A DNA stretch of 64,000 bases from Clostridium mediterraneense. GTDB lineage: Bacteria; Bacillota; Clostridia; Clostridiales; Clostridiaceae. The stretch lies in the NCBI RefSeq assembly GCF_900091705.1, contig NZ_LT594785.1:1530858-1594857 (forward strand), in the 5' to 3' direction. The notes beneath the pieces were generated by a model, which worked only from the letters and a program-made list of their open reading frames with translations, was not told the DNA's origin and did no database searches. Positions 27,839 to 36,827 of this stretch are shown in pieces. Numbering within the stretch: position 1 is the first letter of the stretch; each line of letters opens with the position of its first letter. The translations under genes were made by a program, and so were the position numbers.

Positions 27839-27853
27839 TGATAATGATTTTCA
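27839..27853 (+). promoter_or_regulatory. Fur box upstream of feoA
   Basis: Matches the 7-1-7 Fur consensus TGATAATNATTATCA at 14 of 15 positions. It sits just downstream of the promoter and ahead of the feoA RBS, so iron-dependent repression by Fur is expected. Confidence 0.78.
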
Positions 27854-27870
27854 ACGGAGGTTTTTATAAT

Positions 27871-28095
27871 ATGAATATTAATAATTTAAAAGTTGGGGAT
27901 GTCGGAATAATAGATTATGTAGAAGGAAATGATAAACTTAGTAAAAGACTTTTATCTCTTGGATGTACAAAAGGTACAAGCATTAAATTAAAAAGAAAAG
28001 CACCTTTTGGTGATCCAATAATTTTAACTGTTAGGGGCTTTGACATAGCCTTAAGAAAAAAAGATGCTAAATACATATACTTACAAGCATCTTAG
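27871..28095 (+). CDS. feoA: Ferrous iron transport accessory protein FeoA
   Basis: A small SH3-like cytoplasmic protein that partners FeoB in ferrous-iron uptake. About 74 residues, including LKVGDVGIIDYVEG near the start, LLSLGCTKGTSIKLKRKAPFGDP and VRGFDIALRKKDAKYI, all standard FeoA features. An ATG at 27838 would add 11 residues, but GGAGG at 27856-27860 sits inside that extension and is correctly spaced for the ATG at 27871, so the shorter form is chosen. The feoA stop is 22 nt before feoB. Fur-controlled operon feoA-feoB-FeoB-associated protein. Confidence 0.95.
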   Translation: MNINNLKVGDVGIIDYVEGNDKLSKRLLSLGCTKGTSIKLKRKAPFGDPIILTVRGFDIALRKKDAKYIYLQAS

Positions 28096-28117
28096 GAAAT
28101 CATAGGGGGAGTTTAGT

Positions 28118-29899
28118 ATGAACAGTATAGCCATGAAAACTATTGCCCTAGTTGGTAATCCTAATGTAGGTAAAACTACATTATTCAATTTACTAACAGG
28201 GTCCAATCAAAAAATAGGTAACTGGGCTGGAGTAACAGTAGATAAGAAAGAAGGTTTCTTTGATAATATAAAAATAGTAGACCTTCCTGGAATTTATGCA
28301 ATGGATACATTTTCTAATGAAGAGAAGATATCTAAGCGTTTTATAGAAGAAGAAAATGTTGATGCAATATTAAATATTGTTGATGCTTCAAATTTAGATA
28401 GAAATTTATATTTAACAATGCAATTAAAAAAATTTAATAAACCTATTATATTACTTGTTAATATGATTGACCTTGCAGAGAAAAAAGGTATATTTATAGA
28501 TTTTGAAGCTCTTGAAAAGAATTTTAATCTTAAGGTTATACCTATATCAGCTTCTAAATCTATAGGTATAGAAAATATTTTAGAAACTCTAAATCAAGAT
28601 AATTTTACTAAATATATAGATAATACTTCCTATAATTTTAAGAATGCAGAAGAAACTTATACTTATATCGAAAAAAATTTAAATAATAGCTATAATAGAG
28701 ACTCTAATAAAAGCTCTACAAAACTTACAGAAAAATTGGATTCTATTTTATTAAATCCATGGCTTGCATACCCTTTATTTATTGCAATTATATATGTAAT
28801 ATTCCAATTTACTTTTAAATGGGTTGGACAACCACTTTCTGATATGCTTAGTGATTTTATAGATAATAGTATAATGCCTTCAGTTGCTCATATGCTTGGA
28901 AATACTTCAGATTGGTTTAGCTCACTTATAGTTGATGGGATTATAGCTGGAGTTGGTGGTATATTGTCATTCTTACCACTTATAGTATCACTTTATCTTT
29001 GTATTTTCTTACTAGAAGATAGTGGATATATGGCTAGAGTTGCTTTCTTAATGGATAGTGTTATGAGAAAAATGGGACTTTCAGGTAAAGCATTTATAAC
29101 TTTAATTATAGGATTTGGATGTTCTGTACCTGCTATAACTTCAGCAAGAGCTTTAGAAAGTGAAAAAGACAGAAAACTTGCAGCTCTACTTGCACCACTT
29201 ATGTCATGTAATGCAAGATTACCTGTTTATGTGCTTTTTGCTGCAGTATTCTTCCCAAAGCATAGTGGACTAGTAGTTGTTTCTTTATACTTACTTGGAA
29301 TTATTGTAGCATTTTTATCAGGTATTATCTTAAATAAAACAATCTTTAAAAAAGATGATGAACCTTTTATAGTAGAATTACCTGAATATAAAGTTCCTAA
29401 TATTACAAGTGTTTTAAAACAAATATGGGAAAAAAGTAAAGGCTTCTTAATAAAAGCTGGTACTATAATTTTCTCTATGAGTGTTATTATCTGGTTTTTA
29501 CAAAGCTTTAATTTTAGTGGACTTGCTGAAGATATAAATACAAGTTTCTTAAAAGGTATTGGTTCTATATTTGCTCCTTTCTTTGCTCCTCTTGGATTTG
29601 GAAATTGGCAAGCATCTGTATCACTACTTACAGGAATAATGGCAAAAGAAACTGTTATATCAACAATGGAAGTAATTTATGGTGGTAATTTAAATGAATT
29701 ATTAGTAACACACTTTACTGCATTATCTGCTTATGCATTTATGGTATTTGTTCTTTTATATACTCCTTGTGTAAGTGTAATAGGAACTATGAAAAAAGAA
29801 TTTGGAGCAAAATTTGCACTAATTTCTGTTGTATTCCAACTAGTACTTGCATGGGTATTTGCGTTCGTAATATATAATGTAGGTTCTCTATTCTTATAA
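28118..29899 (+). CDS. feoB: Ferrous iron transporter FeoB
   Basis: A ferrous-iron permease with an N-terminal G-protein domain and membrane domain. 593 residues, shorter than E. coli FeoB (about 770). G1 is GNPNVGKTT (13-21), G3 DLPG, G4 NMID and G5 ISASKS. The membrane part holds several transmembrane segments and the two conserved Gate-like motifs (for example GFGCSVPA with ARALESEKDRK, and the later LYTPCVSVIGTMKKEFG). RBS GGGGGA precedes the ATG. It lies between feoA and the Cys-rich accessory gene and is expected to be induced under iron limitation through the Fur box. Confidence 0.97.
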   Translation: MNSIAMKTIALVGNPNVGKTTLFNLLTGSNQKIGNWAGVTVDKKEGFFDNIKIVDLPGIYAMDTFSNEEKISKRFIEEENVDAILNIVDASNLDRNLYLTMQLKKFNKPIILLVNMIDLAEKKGIFIDFEALEKNFNLKVIPISASKSIGIENILETLNQDNFTKYIDNTSYNFKNAEETYTYIEKNLNNSYNRDSNKSSTKLTEKLDSILLNPWLAYPLFIAIIYVIFQFTFKWVGQPLSDMLSDFIDNSIMPSVAHMLGNTSDWFSSLIVDGIIAGVGGILSFLPLIVSLYLCIFLLEDSGYMARVAFLMDSVMRKMGLSGKAFITLIIGFGCSVPAITSARALESEKDRKLAALLAPLMSCNARLPVYVLFAAVFFPKHSGLVVVSLYLLGIIVAFLSGIILNKTIFKKDDEPFIVELPEYKVPNITSVLKQIWEKSKGFLIKAGTIIFSMSVIIWFLQSFNFSGLAEDINTSFLKGIGSIFAPFFAPLGFGNWQASVSLLTGIMAKETVISTMEVIYGGNLNELLVTHFTALSAYAFMVFVLLYTPCVSVIGTMKKEFGAKFALISVVFQLVLAWVFAFVIYNVGSLFL

Positions 29900-29922
29900 A
29901 ATAAACTAAGGAGATGATAATA

Positions 29923-30099
29923 ATGGAAATACTTGAAATATTAATTACTGTTGTAATAGTTTTATTTGTTATTTTCATATTATTTAAAAGCTTTAAAAAA
30001 TCCTCTGATGGTGTTTGTGGATCATGTAGTACTTGCTCTGCTAAATGCCCTAAGGTAAAAGAAAATAATAGTGCTTGTAAAATAACTTTAAAGAAATAA
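29923..30099 (+). CDS. FeoB-associated Cys-rich membrane protein
   Basis: 58 residues. A single N-terminal transmembrane helix (about 5-24) is followed by a short KSFKKS linker and a Cys-rich tail with CGSCSTCSAKC. This matches the FeoB-associated Cys-rich family (PF12669-like). The RBS AAGGAG at 29908-29913 overlaps an upstream ATG at 29914, so the true start is the ATG at 29923. It is the third gene of the feo operon, 23 nt behind feoB. Its role, perhaps metal handling at the FeoB pore, is inferred from association only. Confidence 0.88.
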   Translation: MEILEILITVVIVLFVIFILFKSFKKSSDGVCGSCSTCSAKCPKVKENNSACKITLKK

Positions 30100-30100
30100 T

Positions 30101-30135
30101 AAAAATACCATCTAGCTTGACTAGATGGTATTTTT
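30101..30135. terminator. Terminator of the feo operon, also serving argS
   Basis: A 15-bp perfect stem (30101-30115 with 30121-30135) with a 5-nt loop. T-runs flank it on both strands between the convergent feo operon and argS. Confidence 0.88.
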
Positions 30136-30138
30136 TTA

Positions 30139-31830
30139 TTACATTTCTTCTACTACTTCTACTGCTATTAAAGCAAGAGCATTCTTTATAACTTGAGCTG
30201 CTGCCTTGATAAGTTCAAGTCTAGCACTCTTTAATCCTTCATCTTCAACATTTAATACTGTATGTGCATTATAGAATTTATTAAATGCCTTTGCAACATC
30301 AATAGCATATCTTGTTATAATTGAAGGTTCTAACTTATCTATTGCTAAAAGTATATTCTTATGGAAGTTATCTAAAATCTTAGCAAGTTCAAATTCTTCT
30401 TTACTTGTAAGCTTTGTAAAATCAGGCTCTACATTAATTTCACCTGCTCTTCTCATAATACTATTTGCTCTAGCATATGCATATTGAACATATGGAGCTG
30501 TTTCTCCTTCAAAGCTAAGCATTTCTTCCCAATTGAATGTAATATCTTTTTCTCTTGAATTCTTAAGATAAGTAAATACTATAGCCCCTATTCCTATTTT
30601 CTTAGCCACTTCTTCTTTATTTGCAAGGTTAGGATTCTTTTCATTTATAAGCTCTCTAGCATTATCAACAGCACCATTTAATAAGTCTTCAAGAAGAACA
30701 ACATCTCCTTTTCTTGTTGATAGCTTCTTATCTGCAAATTTAACTACTCCAAATGGAATATGAACACAATCTTTTGCCCATTCTTCTCCTGCAAGCTCTA
30801 ATGTCTTAAATACTTGTTTAAAGTGAAGAATTTGGTCCTTACCAACTACATAGATACATTTATCAAAGTTGTAATGTTTCTTTCTATACATAGCTGCTGC
30901 TAAATCTCTTGTAGCATAAATTGAAGCTCCATCTGACTTAACTACTATACATGGAGGCATATTGTAATCTTCTAACATAACAACTTTTGCTCCATTACTT
31001 TCTGTTAAGACATTTTTTTCTTCTAAGAATGATACAACTTCATTCATCTTATCGTTATAGAAACTTTCTCCAGCCCAAGAATCAAAATCTACTCCTAAAA
31101 TTTCATAGATCTTATTAAATTCTTTTAATGATAAATCTTTAAATCTATTCCATAAAGCTAGTTCTTCTTCGCACCCATCTTCTAATCTCTTAAAGTACAT
31201 TCTTCCTTCATCATCTAAAGCTGGGTCTTCTTTAGCTTCATAATAGAATTTAACATAAATTCTTAAAAGTTCCTTGATAGGATCTTTTTCTAAAGCTTCT
31301 TCATCTCCCCATCTCTTATATGCAGATATTAATTTACCAAACTGTGTTCCCCAGTCTCCTAAATGGTTAATTCTTGTTGTGCTATAACCATCAAAGTTTA
31401 ATATCTTATATAATGAATTTCCTATTGCTGTAGTAAATAAATGTCCTACGTGGAAAGGCTTTGCTATATTAGGTGATGAAAACTCAACAACTACCTTTTT
31501 TCCTTCTCCTTCATTACCTGAACCATACTTATCTCCTTTAGCAATTACTTCTTCTACTACTGCTTTAGTAAATAAACTCTTATCTAAGAAGAAGTTAACA
31601 TATGGTCCTAAAGCTTCAACCTTTTCAAATCCTTCTTTATTTATTTGTTCTACAATATCTGCTGATATCATATTAGGAGCTTTTCTCATCACCTTAGCTA
31701 ATTGGAAACATGGAAATGCATAGTCTCCCATATCACTCTTTGGTGGTATTTCTACTAATTCTTCTATTTTTTCAACTTCTAAGTCTACAATTGTTTTAAT
31801 TCTTTCAGCTATAAGCTTTTTATAGTTCAT
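30139..31830 (-). CDS. argS: Arginyl-tRNA synthetase
   Basis: Class I aminoacyl-tRNA synthetase charging tRNA-Arg. 563 residues. The HIGH-type motif appears as [21 protein letters not shown] in the N-terminal third. The KMSKS site is the divergent form KLSTRKG typical of ArgRS. The N-terminal additional domain and the C-terminal helical anticodon-binding domain, including [12 protein letters not shown], are present. RBS GAGGAGG precedes the ATG. Expression is controlled by a T-box leader at 31865-32111. Ends at the bidirectional terminator shared with the feo operon. Confidence 0.97.
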   Translation of the reverse strand: MNYKKLIAERIKTIVDLEVEKIEELVEIPPKSDMGDYAFPCFQLAKVMRKAPNMISADIVEQINKEGFEKVEALGPYVNFFLDKSLFTKAVVEEVIAKGDKYGSGNEGEGKKVVVEFSSPNIAKPFHVGHLFTTAIGNSLYKILNFDGYSTTRINHLGDWGTQFGKLISAYKRWGDEEALEKDPIKELLRIYVKFYYEAKEDPALDDEGRMYFKRLEDGCEEELALWNRFKDLSLKEFNKIYEILGVDFDSWAGESFYNDKMNEVVSFLEEKNVLTESNGAKVVMLEDYNMPPCIVVKSDGASIYATRDLAAAMYRKKHYNFDKCIYVVGKDQILHFKQVFKTLELAGEEWAKDCVHIPFGVVKFADKKLSTRKGDVVLLEDLLNGAVDNARELINEKNPNLANKEEVAKKIGIGAIVFTYLKNSREKDITFNWEEMLSFEGETAPYVQYAYARANSIMRRAGEINVEPDFTKLTSKEEFELAKILDNFHKNILLAIDKLEPSIITRYAIDVAKAFNKFYNAHTVLNVEDEGLKSARLELIKAAAQVIKNALALIAVEVVEEM

Positions 31831-31864
31831 AAACTAAATCCTCCTCAATATATAAATTTAAATA

Positions 31865-32111
31865 TAAAAAAAACGCCTTCTTATTCTGTAAATAAGAGAC
31901 GAATAAAATCCGCGGTACCACTCTAATTGATATAAAATCCACTTAATTAATTAACGCTTTTACACGACATACTATACTTGCATAGCTTTCTAGCAGCATC
32001 TCAAAGTCTCTTTTCGCTTAATCTATTCTATAGGACTCGCACTCTACTCCTACTCGCTTAAGACATCAATTAAGTTACTCTTCTTCTCAACGATTTTTTC
32101 TATAAAGTTTT
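31865..32111 (-). promoter_or_regulatory. T-box leader of argS
   Basis: The T-box sequence AGAGTGGTACCGCGG is at 31924-31910 on the minus strand. It is followed by a terminator hairpin (about 31901-31874) with a run of Ts, the classic read-out arrangement for uncharged tRNA. The upstream 180 nt contain the structured Stem I region. A likely Arg specifier (AGA) may be the triplet in GAATAGATTAAGC, but I did not fold the RNA. Uncharged tRNA-Arg would prevent termination and raise argS expression. Confidence 0.9.
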
Positions 32112-32117
32112 CATGTC

Positions 32118-32147
32118 ATTATAGCAAATACTAACTAGCTATGTCAA
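32118..32147 (-). promoter_or_regulatory. Promoter of argS
   Basis: Consensus boxes on the minus strand: TTGACA (32147-32142) and TATAAT (32123-32118), 18 bp apart. They place the transcript start near 32111, at the head of the T-box leader. Confidence 0.8.
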
Positions 32148-32175
32148 CAAATTAAATAACTTATTTTTAAACTTT

Positions 32176-32211
32176 AAACAATGCTTTCTTTAAAGTAAGA
32201 AAGCATTGTTT
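32176..32211 (-). terminator. Terminator of the M50-like gene
   Basis: A 15-bp perfect stem (32176-32190 with 32197-32211), directly after the stop codon of the M50-like gene. The flank on the minus strand is T-rich. Confidence 0.82.
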
Positions 32212-32212
32212 G

Positions 32213-32863
32213 TTAGATTAAGTTAAGTATTATTGTAAAAATAATATTAGCAAGTTTCATAATTAATCCTGATATCACAGTAGCTGGATATGACATTATT
32301 CTTCCTGCAAAGAATATTATTACTAATAATATTACTATATAATATTGACTTGTAAATTTAGCAATTTCATAAGCTTTCTTTGGTGCTATATCAACTAATA
32401 AATTATACATTTCTAATCCTGGTATAGGAATTAGATTAAATACAAATAAACTTACATTTATAATGATAACATATTGGAATATTAGAGTTAGTATCTGTAA
32501 TACTTCATTAGAATCTAATAAATTCAAAATAACGAATAGCATCATAAATAATGCTCCAATAAACGCTATCAATATATGCGAAAATAAAGCAGCTAATGTA
32601 ACTTTTATACTATCTTCTTTTGGATGTTTAAAAGCATACTTATTTACTGTTGTTCCCTTTGTCCAACCAAAACCAGTAAATATAATAGCAATAAATCCTA
32701 TTAAATCTATATGTGCAAAGGGATCTAAAGTCATTTTACCTTCAAGTTTTTGGGACTTATCTCCTAAATTATATGCCACTCTAGCTCTTATATACTCTCT
32801 AAAAGTAAAAGCTATAAGAATAGCTGGAATAGATAAGAACATATTTAACATTCTACCTGCCAA
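32213..32863 (-). CDS. Catalytically inactive M50 (site-2 protease) homologue
   Basis: 216 residues with the topology of the short site-2-protease family (YwhC-like, multiple transmembrane helices). The usual motif HEYAH is replaced by REYIR (22-26), while the surroundings are kept: LGDKSQKLEGKMTLDPFAHIDLIGFIAI matches the family's GDPTAKRAGRLTLNPLAHIDPIG. The second metal-ligand motif NLIPIPPLDG is NLIPIPGLEM (143-152), losing the Asp. Zinc ligands are therefore missing and proteolysis is not expected. It may be a pseudoprotease regulator. Translation starts at TTG 32863, behind GGAGGTGA. The open frame is intact. Confidence 0.85.
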   Translation of the reverse strand: MAGRMLNMFLSIPAILIAFTFREYIRARVAYNLGDKSQKLEGKMTLDPFAHIDLIGFIAIIFTGFGWTKGTTVNKYAFKHPKEDSIKVTLAALFSHILIAFIGALFMMLFVILNLLDSNEVLQILTLIFQYVIIINVSLFVFNLIPIPGLEMYNLLVDIAPKKAYEIAKFTSQYYIVILLVIIFFAGRIMSYPATVISGLIMKLANIIFTIILNLI

Positions 32864-32916
32864 TAAACTTCACCTCCTAATTAATACTACTAATTATATC
32901 ATATAATATTACAAAA

Positions 32917-32946
32917 AACACCTTTTTGTCTATTGCAAAAAGGTGT
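32917..32946 (-). terminator. Terminator of the PIN-PhoH gene
   Basis: A 12-bp perfect stem (32917-32928 with 32936-32946) with a 7-nt loop and a U-tail on the minus strand. It lies 8 nt after the stop. Confidence 0.8.
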
Positions 32947-32953
32947 TCTATAT

Positions 32954-34333
32954 TTATAATCTTTTAGATGCTTCGTATGCAAGATCACTTCGTTCACACT
33001 CATCATATTTTAAAGTAACTTGATAACAAAGATGACTTCCCTTCATCTTTTCAGAGGCATAACACAAACCATTACTTCTAGAATCTAAGAAAGCTTGATC
33101 TATTTGTTCTGGATCACCTATTAATATAATCTTTGAGCCTTCTCCTGCTCTAGTTATTATTGACTTTACTTGCTTAGGGGTTAAATTTTGAGCCTCATCT
33201 ATTATTACCCAAGATTTAGCTATACTTCTTCCTCTTAAATAAGCAACAGCTTCTGTTGTAATAATTTTTCTTTCAAACAACTCTTCTATCTTATCATTTA
33301 ACTCTCTTTCATCAACATACCTTTGTTCTTCATCTGAATCTATTAAAATTTCTAAATTATCATAAATAGGTCTCATAAATGGCGCTATTTTTTCTTGCTC
33401 TGAACCTGGTAAAAATCCAATCTCTTCATCCATGGTTACATTAGGTCTACATACTAATATCCTTCTATATTCTCCATTTTCCTCTTCAATTATTTTTTGA
33501 AGTCCTACTGCTAATGAAAATAAAGTTTTTGCTGTTCCAGCTGGACCCTTTATAATTACTAGAGGAGCTATCTTTGCTTCTGTACTAAGACATTCTATCA
33601 TAAATCTTTGACCTACATTCCTTGGTGATATTCCCATAATATTATGACTATTTTTATAAATTAAAGGAACTATTTTTTTACCATTAAATCTTCCTAAAGC
33701 AGTTTGTTTTTCATTATCATTACAATGAATTATAATAAATTCATTTACTTCAAAATTAGGTTCTACATATTCATTAGTTTCTTCATCAAAAAATAATACT
33801 TCTTTGATTTCTATTGATTTTCCTTTAAAAAATTTATCTATAATTTCTTTTGATGCATATACATCTTTTCTTCCTGTATATTGCTTATCATACTTTGGTA
33901 CTACTCTTTCATAGAAATCATCAGTTTTTATTCCTACTGTATCAGCCTTTATCCTTTCAAAAGTATCTTTAGTTATTAAATAAACATCTTCTCCTAATTC
34001 CTTAAGAGCCATACATAATTGTATGATTCTATTATCTGGTTTATCAACACTCCATGCTTTAGGTATAGCAGTATCATATCCTCTACTTTCTACTCTTAGC
34101 ATTCCTCCATTATCTAAAGCAACACCCTCACTTAACTTCCCTTTCTTTCTTAATCCATCTAATATTCTCGCTACATGTCTAGCATTTAAACCTAAGTCAT
34201 TATTATTCTTTTTCATATTATCCAATTCTTCTAAAACTACTTCTGGTATTACTACATTACTATCTTCAAAATCGAATATTGCACCTGGAGAATATAGTAA
34301 TACATTAGTATCTAAAACATAGGTTTTTTTCAA
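32954..34333 (-). CDS. PIN-domain PhoH-family ATPase (YlaK-like)
   Basis: 459 residues in two parts: an N-terminal PIN nuclease domain (about 4-135, with YVLDTNVLLYSP) and a C-terminal PhoH ATPase (about 235-459). The P-loop is GPAGTAKT (263-270) and the Walker B region DEAQNLTPKQ is at 379-388, followed by GDPEQID. Such PIN-PhoH proteins are thought to couple RNA cleavage to helicase-like ATP use. The start is TTG at 34333, behind GGAGTGG. A decayed duplicate of residues 50-85 and of the upstream DNA lies at 35657-35803. Confidence 0.9.
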   Translation of the reverse strand: MKKTYVLDTNVLLYSPGAIFDFEDSNVVIPEVVLEELDNMKKNNNDLGLNARHVARILDGLRKKGKLSEGVALDNGGMLRVESRGYDTAIPKAWSVDKPDNRIIQLCMALKELGEDVYLITKDTFERIKADTVGIKTDDFYERVVPKYDKQYTGRKDVYASKEIIDKFFKGKSIEIKEVLFFDEETNEYVEPNFEVNEFIIIHCNDNEKQTALGRFNGKKIVPLIYKNSHNIMGISPRNVGQRFMIECLSTEAKIAPLVIIKGPAGTAKTLFSLAVGLQKIIEEENGEYRRILVCRPNVTMDEEIGFLPGSEQEKIAPFMRPIYDNLEILIDSDEEQRYVDERELNDKIEELFERKIITTEAVAYLRGRSIAKSWVIIDEAQNLTPKQVKSIITRAGEGSKIILIGDPEQIDQAFLDSRSNGLCYASEKMKGSHLCYQVTLKYDECERSDLAYEASKRL

Positions 34334-34881
34334 AGAAATCCACTCCTTTAGGAAAGTTTATATACTATATTATATGCTAAAAATATAATATATCACCTTT
34401 TTATTTAAGCTCTATTATATTTTTAGAGAATTATAATAAATATTATAAAAATCATACTTTTAAGCTAAATGGATTTAAGTCTTATATTTTTATTTATATT
34501 ATTATATTCAGCTAATTATTAAACTGTAAAGTAATTTAAATTTTTTTATATTTTATTATCAGTTACGAGTATTTTATATAAAAACAAAATATATCGGAAT
34601 AAATCCTCTCAAATTTAAAAACTTCTTAATTTTTTTTACTTGATATATTCTTTATTTCATATATTCCTAATTCTACTAATTTTTAAAATAACAACCTCTA
34701 ATGTTTGTGATAATTATCTAATTTAACATATAATCCTTTATGATTATAAAAAATTCATATAATCACCTTTTTATTAACAATTTTTTTATGTACTTGATTT
34801 TAAGTTTATGGTAATATTGGCAAGTGTTTTAATTACATATTATTTATTTATGTAATATTTAGCTATATAGGGGGACTATCT
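34334..34881. other. 548-bp AT-rich intergenic region
   Basis: No supportable gene on either strand. It holds the upstream region of the phoH-like gene, with a segment at about 34388-34432 duplicated at 35758-35802. A TTACGAGTATTTTAT motif at 34563-34577 is also present at 4535-4549, and the acetate-transporter RBS (ATAGGGGGAC) is at the right edge. Confidence 0.6.
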
Positions 34882-35499
34882 ATGATAACAACAGAAGAAA
34901 CAAAAATAAAAATCACAACAGCTGATCCTTCAGCCTTAGGACTTTTTGGATTAGCAATAATTACATTGGTAGCATCATCACAAAAATTAGGACTAACATC
35001 AGGAGTATCATTAGTTATACCTTGGGCAATATTTTTAGGAGCTACTGCTCAACTATTTGCCTGTATAAATGACTTTAAACATAATAATACTTTTGGTGCT
35101 ACTGCCTTTGGTGCCTATGCATTTTTCTGGTACGCAATCGGATTTACATGGTTAATACAAAACGGAATATTTGGTGATAAATTAGCTGCAGCTGCTGATC
35201 CTAAGCAATTAGGTTTTGCTTACTTAGGTTACTTAATATTTACATTATTTATGACTATAGGTGCAATGGAAACTCATAAAGTATTATTTATAATATTTGT
35301 GCTTATAGACTTTTTATTTATAGGATTAACATTATCTTCATTTGGAATAATAGAACATGCAGCTCATCAACTTGCGGCATATGCTGAATTACTAATAGCA
35401 ATAACATCATTCTATGGTTCTGCTGCTGCTGTATTAAATACTCATTTTTCTAAGGTAGTTTTACCTGTTGGAAAACCATTTGGTATATTTAAAAAGTAA
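34882..35499 (+). CDS. Acetate/succinate transporter, GPR1/FUN34/SatP family
   Basis: 205 residues, six predicted transmembrane helices. The N-terminal DPSALGLFG matches the family's NPAPLGL motif, and the FACINDFKHNNTFGATAFGAYAFFW segment (residues 55-80) is characteristic. The family carries small monocarboxylates such as acetate across the inner membrane with protons. Its role here is probably export or uptake of acetate, a fermentation product. RBS AGGGGGAC precedes the ATG. The gene is flanked by duplicated phoH 5' DNA, which suggests it arrived by a rearrangement. Confidence 0.92.
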   Translation: MITTEETKIKITTADPSALGLFGLAIITLVASSQKLGLTSGVSLVIPWAIFLGATAQLFACINDFKHNNTFGATAFGAYAFFWYAIGFTWLIQNGIFGDKLAAAADPKQLGFAYLGYLIFTLFMTIGAMETHKVLFIIFVLIDFLFIGLTLSSFGIIEHAAHQLAAYAELLIAITSFYGSAAAVLNTHFSKVVLPVGKPFGIFKK

Positions 35500-35542
35500 T
35501 AACTTACTTAGAAAATACTAATAAATAAATTTATGAAAAATA

Positions 35543-35631
35543 ATATCTCATATTTTATTAAATTAAAAATAAAAAAGTCTAGGTACTTAGTTTTACCTAG
35601 ACTTTTTAAGTAGTCCTATATTATGAGATAT
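35543..35631 (+). terminator. Terminator nested in an outer inverted repeat
   Basis: The inner 14-bp stem (35572-35585 with 35594-35607) and T-run terminate the transporter gene. An outer 10-bp repeat (35543-35552 with 35622-35631) encloses it, which is unusual for a simple terminator. Confidence 0.72.
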
Positions 35632-35656
35632 CAAAATTAATAATAAATAATATTAT

Positions 35657-35803
35657 AGGCTCTACTTTCTACTCTTAATACCTCTCCATTATCTAAAATA
35701 TCACTCTCACTTAACTTTATTTCTGCCTTAATCCATCTAACACTTTTTCTACACGCTATATCATCTTTTTATTTAAGCTCTATTATATTTTTAGAAAATT
35801 AGT
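35657..35803 (-). pseudogene. Decayed duplicate of the phoH 5' end and its upstream region
   Basis: Bases 35659-35757 align with phoH codons near 50-85 (34081-34180) at roughly three-quarters identity, with a one-base deletion that breaks the frame. Bases 35758-35802 then align almost perfectly with the sequence just upstream of phoH (34388-34432). The intervening 200 bp of phoH, including the start, is missing. It has the same orientation as phoH, so the two copies form a direct repeat around the transporter gene. Confidence 0.75.
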
Positions 35804-35844
35804 TAAAATTATAATAAAACTTATTTTTTAAAAGGAGCTCTAAT

Positions 35845-36630
35845 ATGAACTTAGATTTAATTCGTAAAAATATAGATGATTTAGAGTATAAAAATAATAT
35901 ACTTTATTTTAAGGAAATAGATTCAACTAATACTTATTGCAAAATTAATTCTAAAAGCTTAAATAATAAAACAATAGTTATAGCTGAAAAACAACTTAGT
36001 GGACGTGGAAAAAATAATAGAAAGTGGTTTTCACCAAAGGGAGGACTTTACTTCTCAATATTATTAAAAAATAAATTTTCTATAGAAGAAATATCTTTAT
36101 TTCCTTTGATTGTTTCTTTAGCAGTACACAATAGCTTAAAAAAATTTGATATAAATACATCAATTAAATGGCCTAATGATATATTATTTAATGATAAAAA
36201 ACTTGCTGGTATTCTTTTAGAATCTAAAATATCTAAAGACTTACCAAGCACTTTAATTATAGGTATAGGAATTAATATTAACTCAGATTTACCATCTGAC
36301 GAAATATCAAATAAATTTATTTCTCTAAAAAATTCAATAGAAATATTACCTACAAATGAAGACTTACTTTCTAATATAATAAATAAATTTAATATTTTAA
36401 CAAATGATTTAAATAATAATAGAACTTTAAATATTTTAAACCAATACAAGCAAAATTGTATATTACTAAATAAAAAAGTACTTCTTACTTCAAATAACTT
36501 AAATAAATCAGTTTTAGTATTAGATATAAACAATGATGGTAGCTTAAAAGTAAAAAATTTAGATAATAATGAAATATTAAATATATATTCTGGAGAATTT
36601 TCTATAACAGGAATTAATGAATATATCTAA
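35845..36630 (+). CDS. birA: Biotin-[acetyl-CoA-carboxylase] ligase, no DNA-binding domain
   Basis: Activates biotin to biotinyl-AMP and attaches it to a carboxylase carrier lysine. 261 residues, with ISxEKQLSGRGKNNRKW-type signature near 45-61 (GRGKNNRKW at 53-61), then SIKWPNDILFNDKKLAGILLES and a C-terminal SH3-like domain. The N-terminal winged helix of E. coli BirA is absent, so this is a class I ligase without repressor function. RBS AAAAGGAG precedes the ATG. Monocistronic with its own terminator. Confidence 0.93.
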   Translation: MNLDLIRKNIDDLEYKNNILYFKEIDSTNTYCKINSKSLNNKTIVIAEKQLSGRGKNNRKWFSPKGGLYFSILLKNKFSIEEISLFPLIVSLAVHNSLKKFDINTSIKWPNDILFNDKKLAGILLESKISKDLPSTLIIGIGININSDLPSDEISNKFISLKNSIEILPTNEDLLSNIINKFNILTNDLNNNRTLNILNQYKQNCILLNKKVLLTSNNLNKSVLVLDINNDGSLKVKNLDNNEILNIYSGEFSITGINEYI

Positions 36631-36638
36631 TTAAATGA

Positions 36639-36680
36639 AAAAAATTCTTCAAAGAGTTATTAATTCTAGAAGAATTTTTT
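36639..36680 (+). terminator. Terminator of birA
   Basis: A 12-bp perfect stem (36639-36650 with 36669-36680) with an 18-nt loop and a T-run. The remaining 150 bp to the next gene shows no coding sequence. Confidence 0.75.
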
Positions 36681-36827
36681 CTTATAATACATAAAAGACT
36701 TGGTAAATAAGCTTCCCAAGCTTTTATATTTCATATGAAATTATATATTTAAAAAGTTGTTATAGTAAAACTAAAAAATTTATTTTCAAAATTTTTTAAT
36801 TATATGTATTATAGATAATATTTTTTA

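Noticed and set aside
36048-36533. A 161-codon open frame on the minus strand inside birA
   Set aside because: It lies entirely within birA and has AT-driven open frame only; birA has an RBS, family motifs and terminator.
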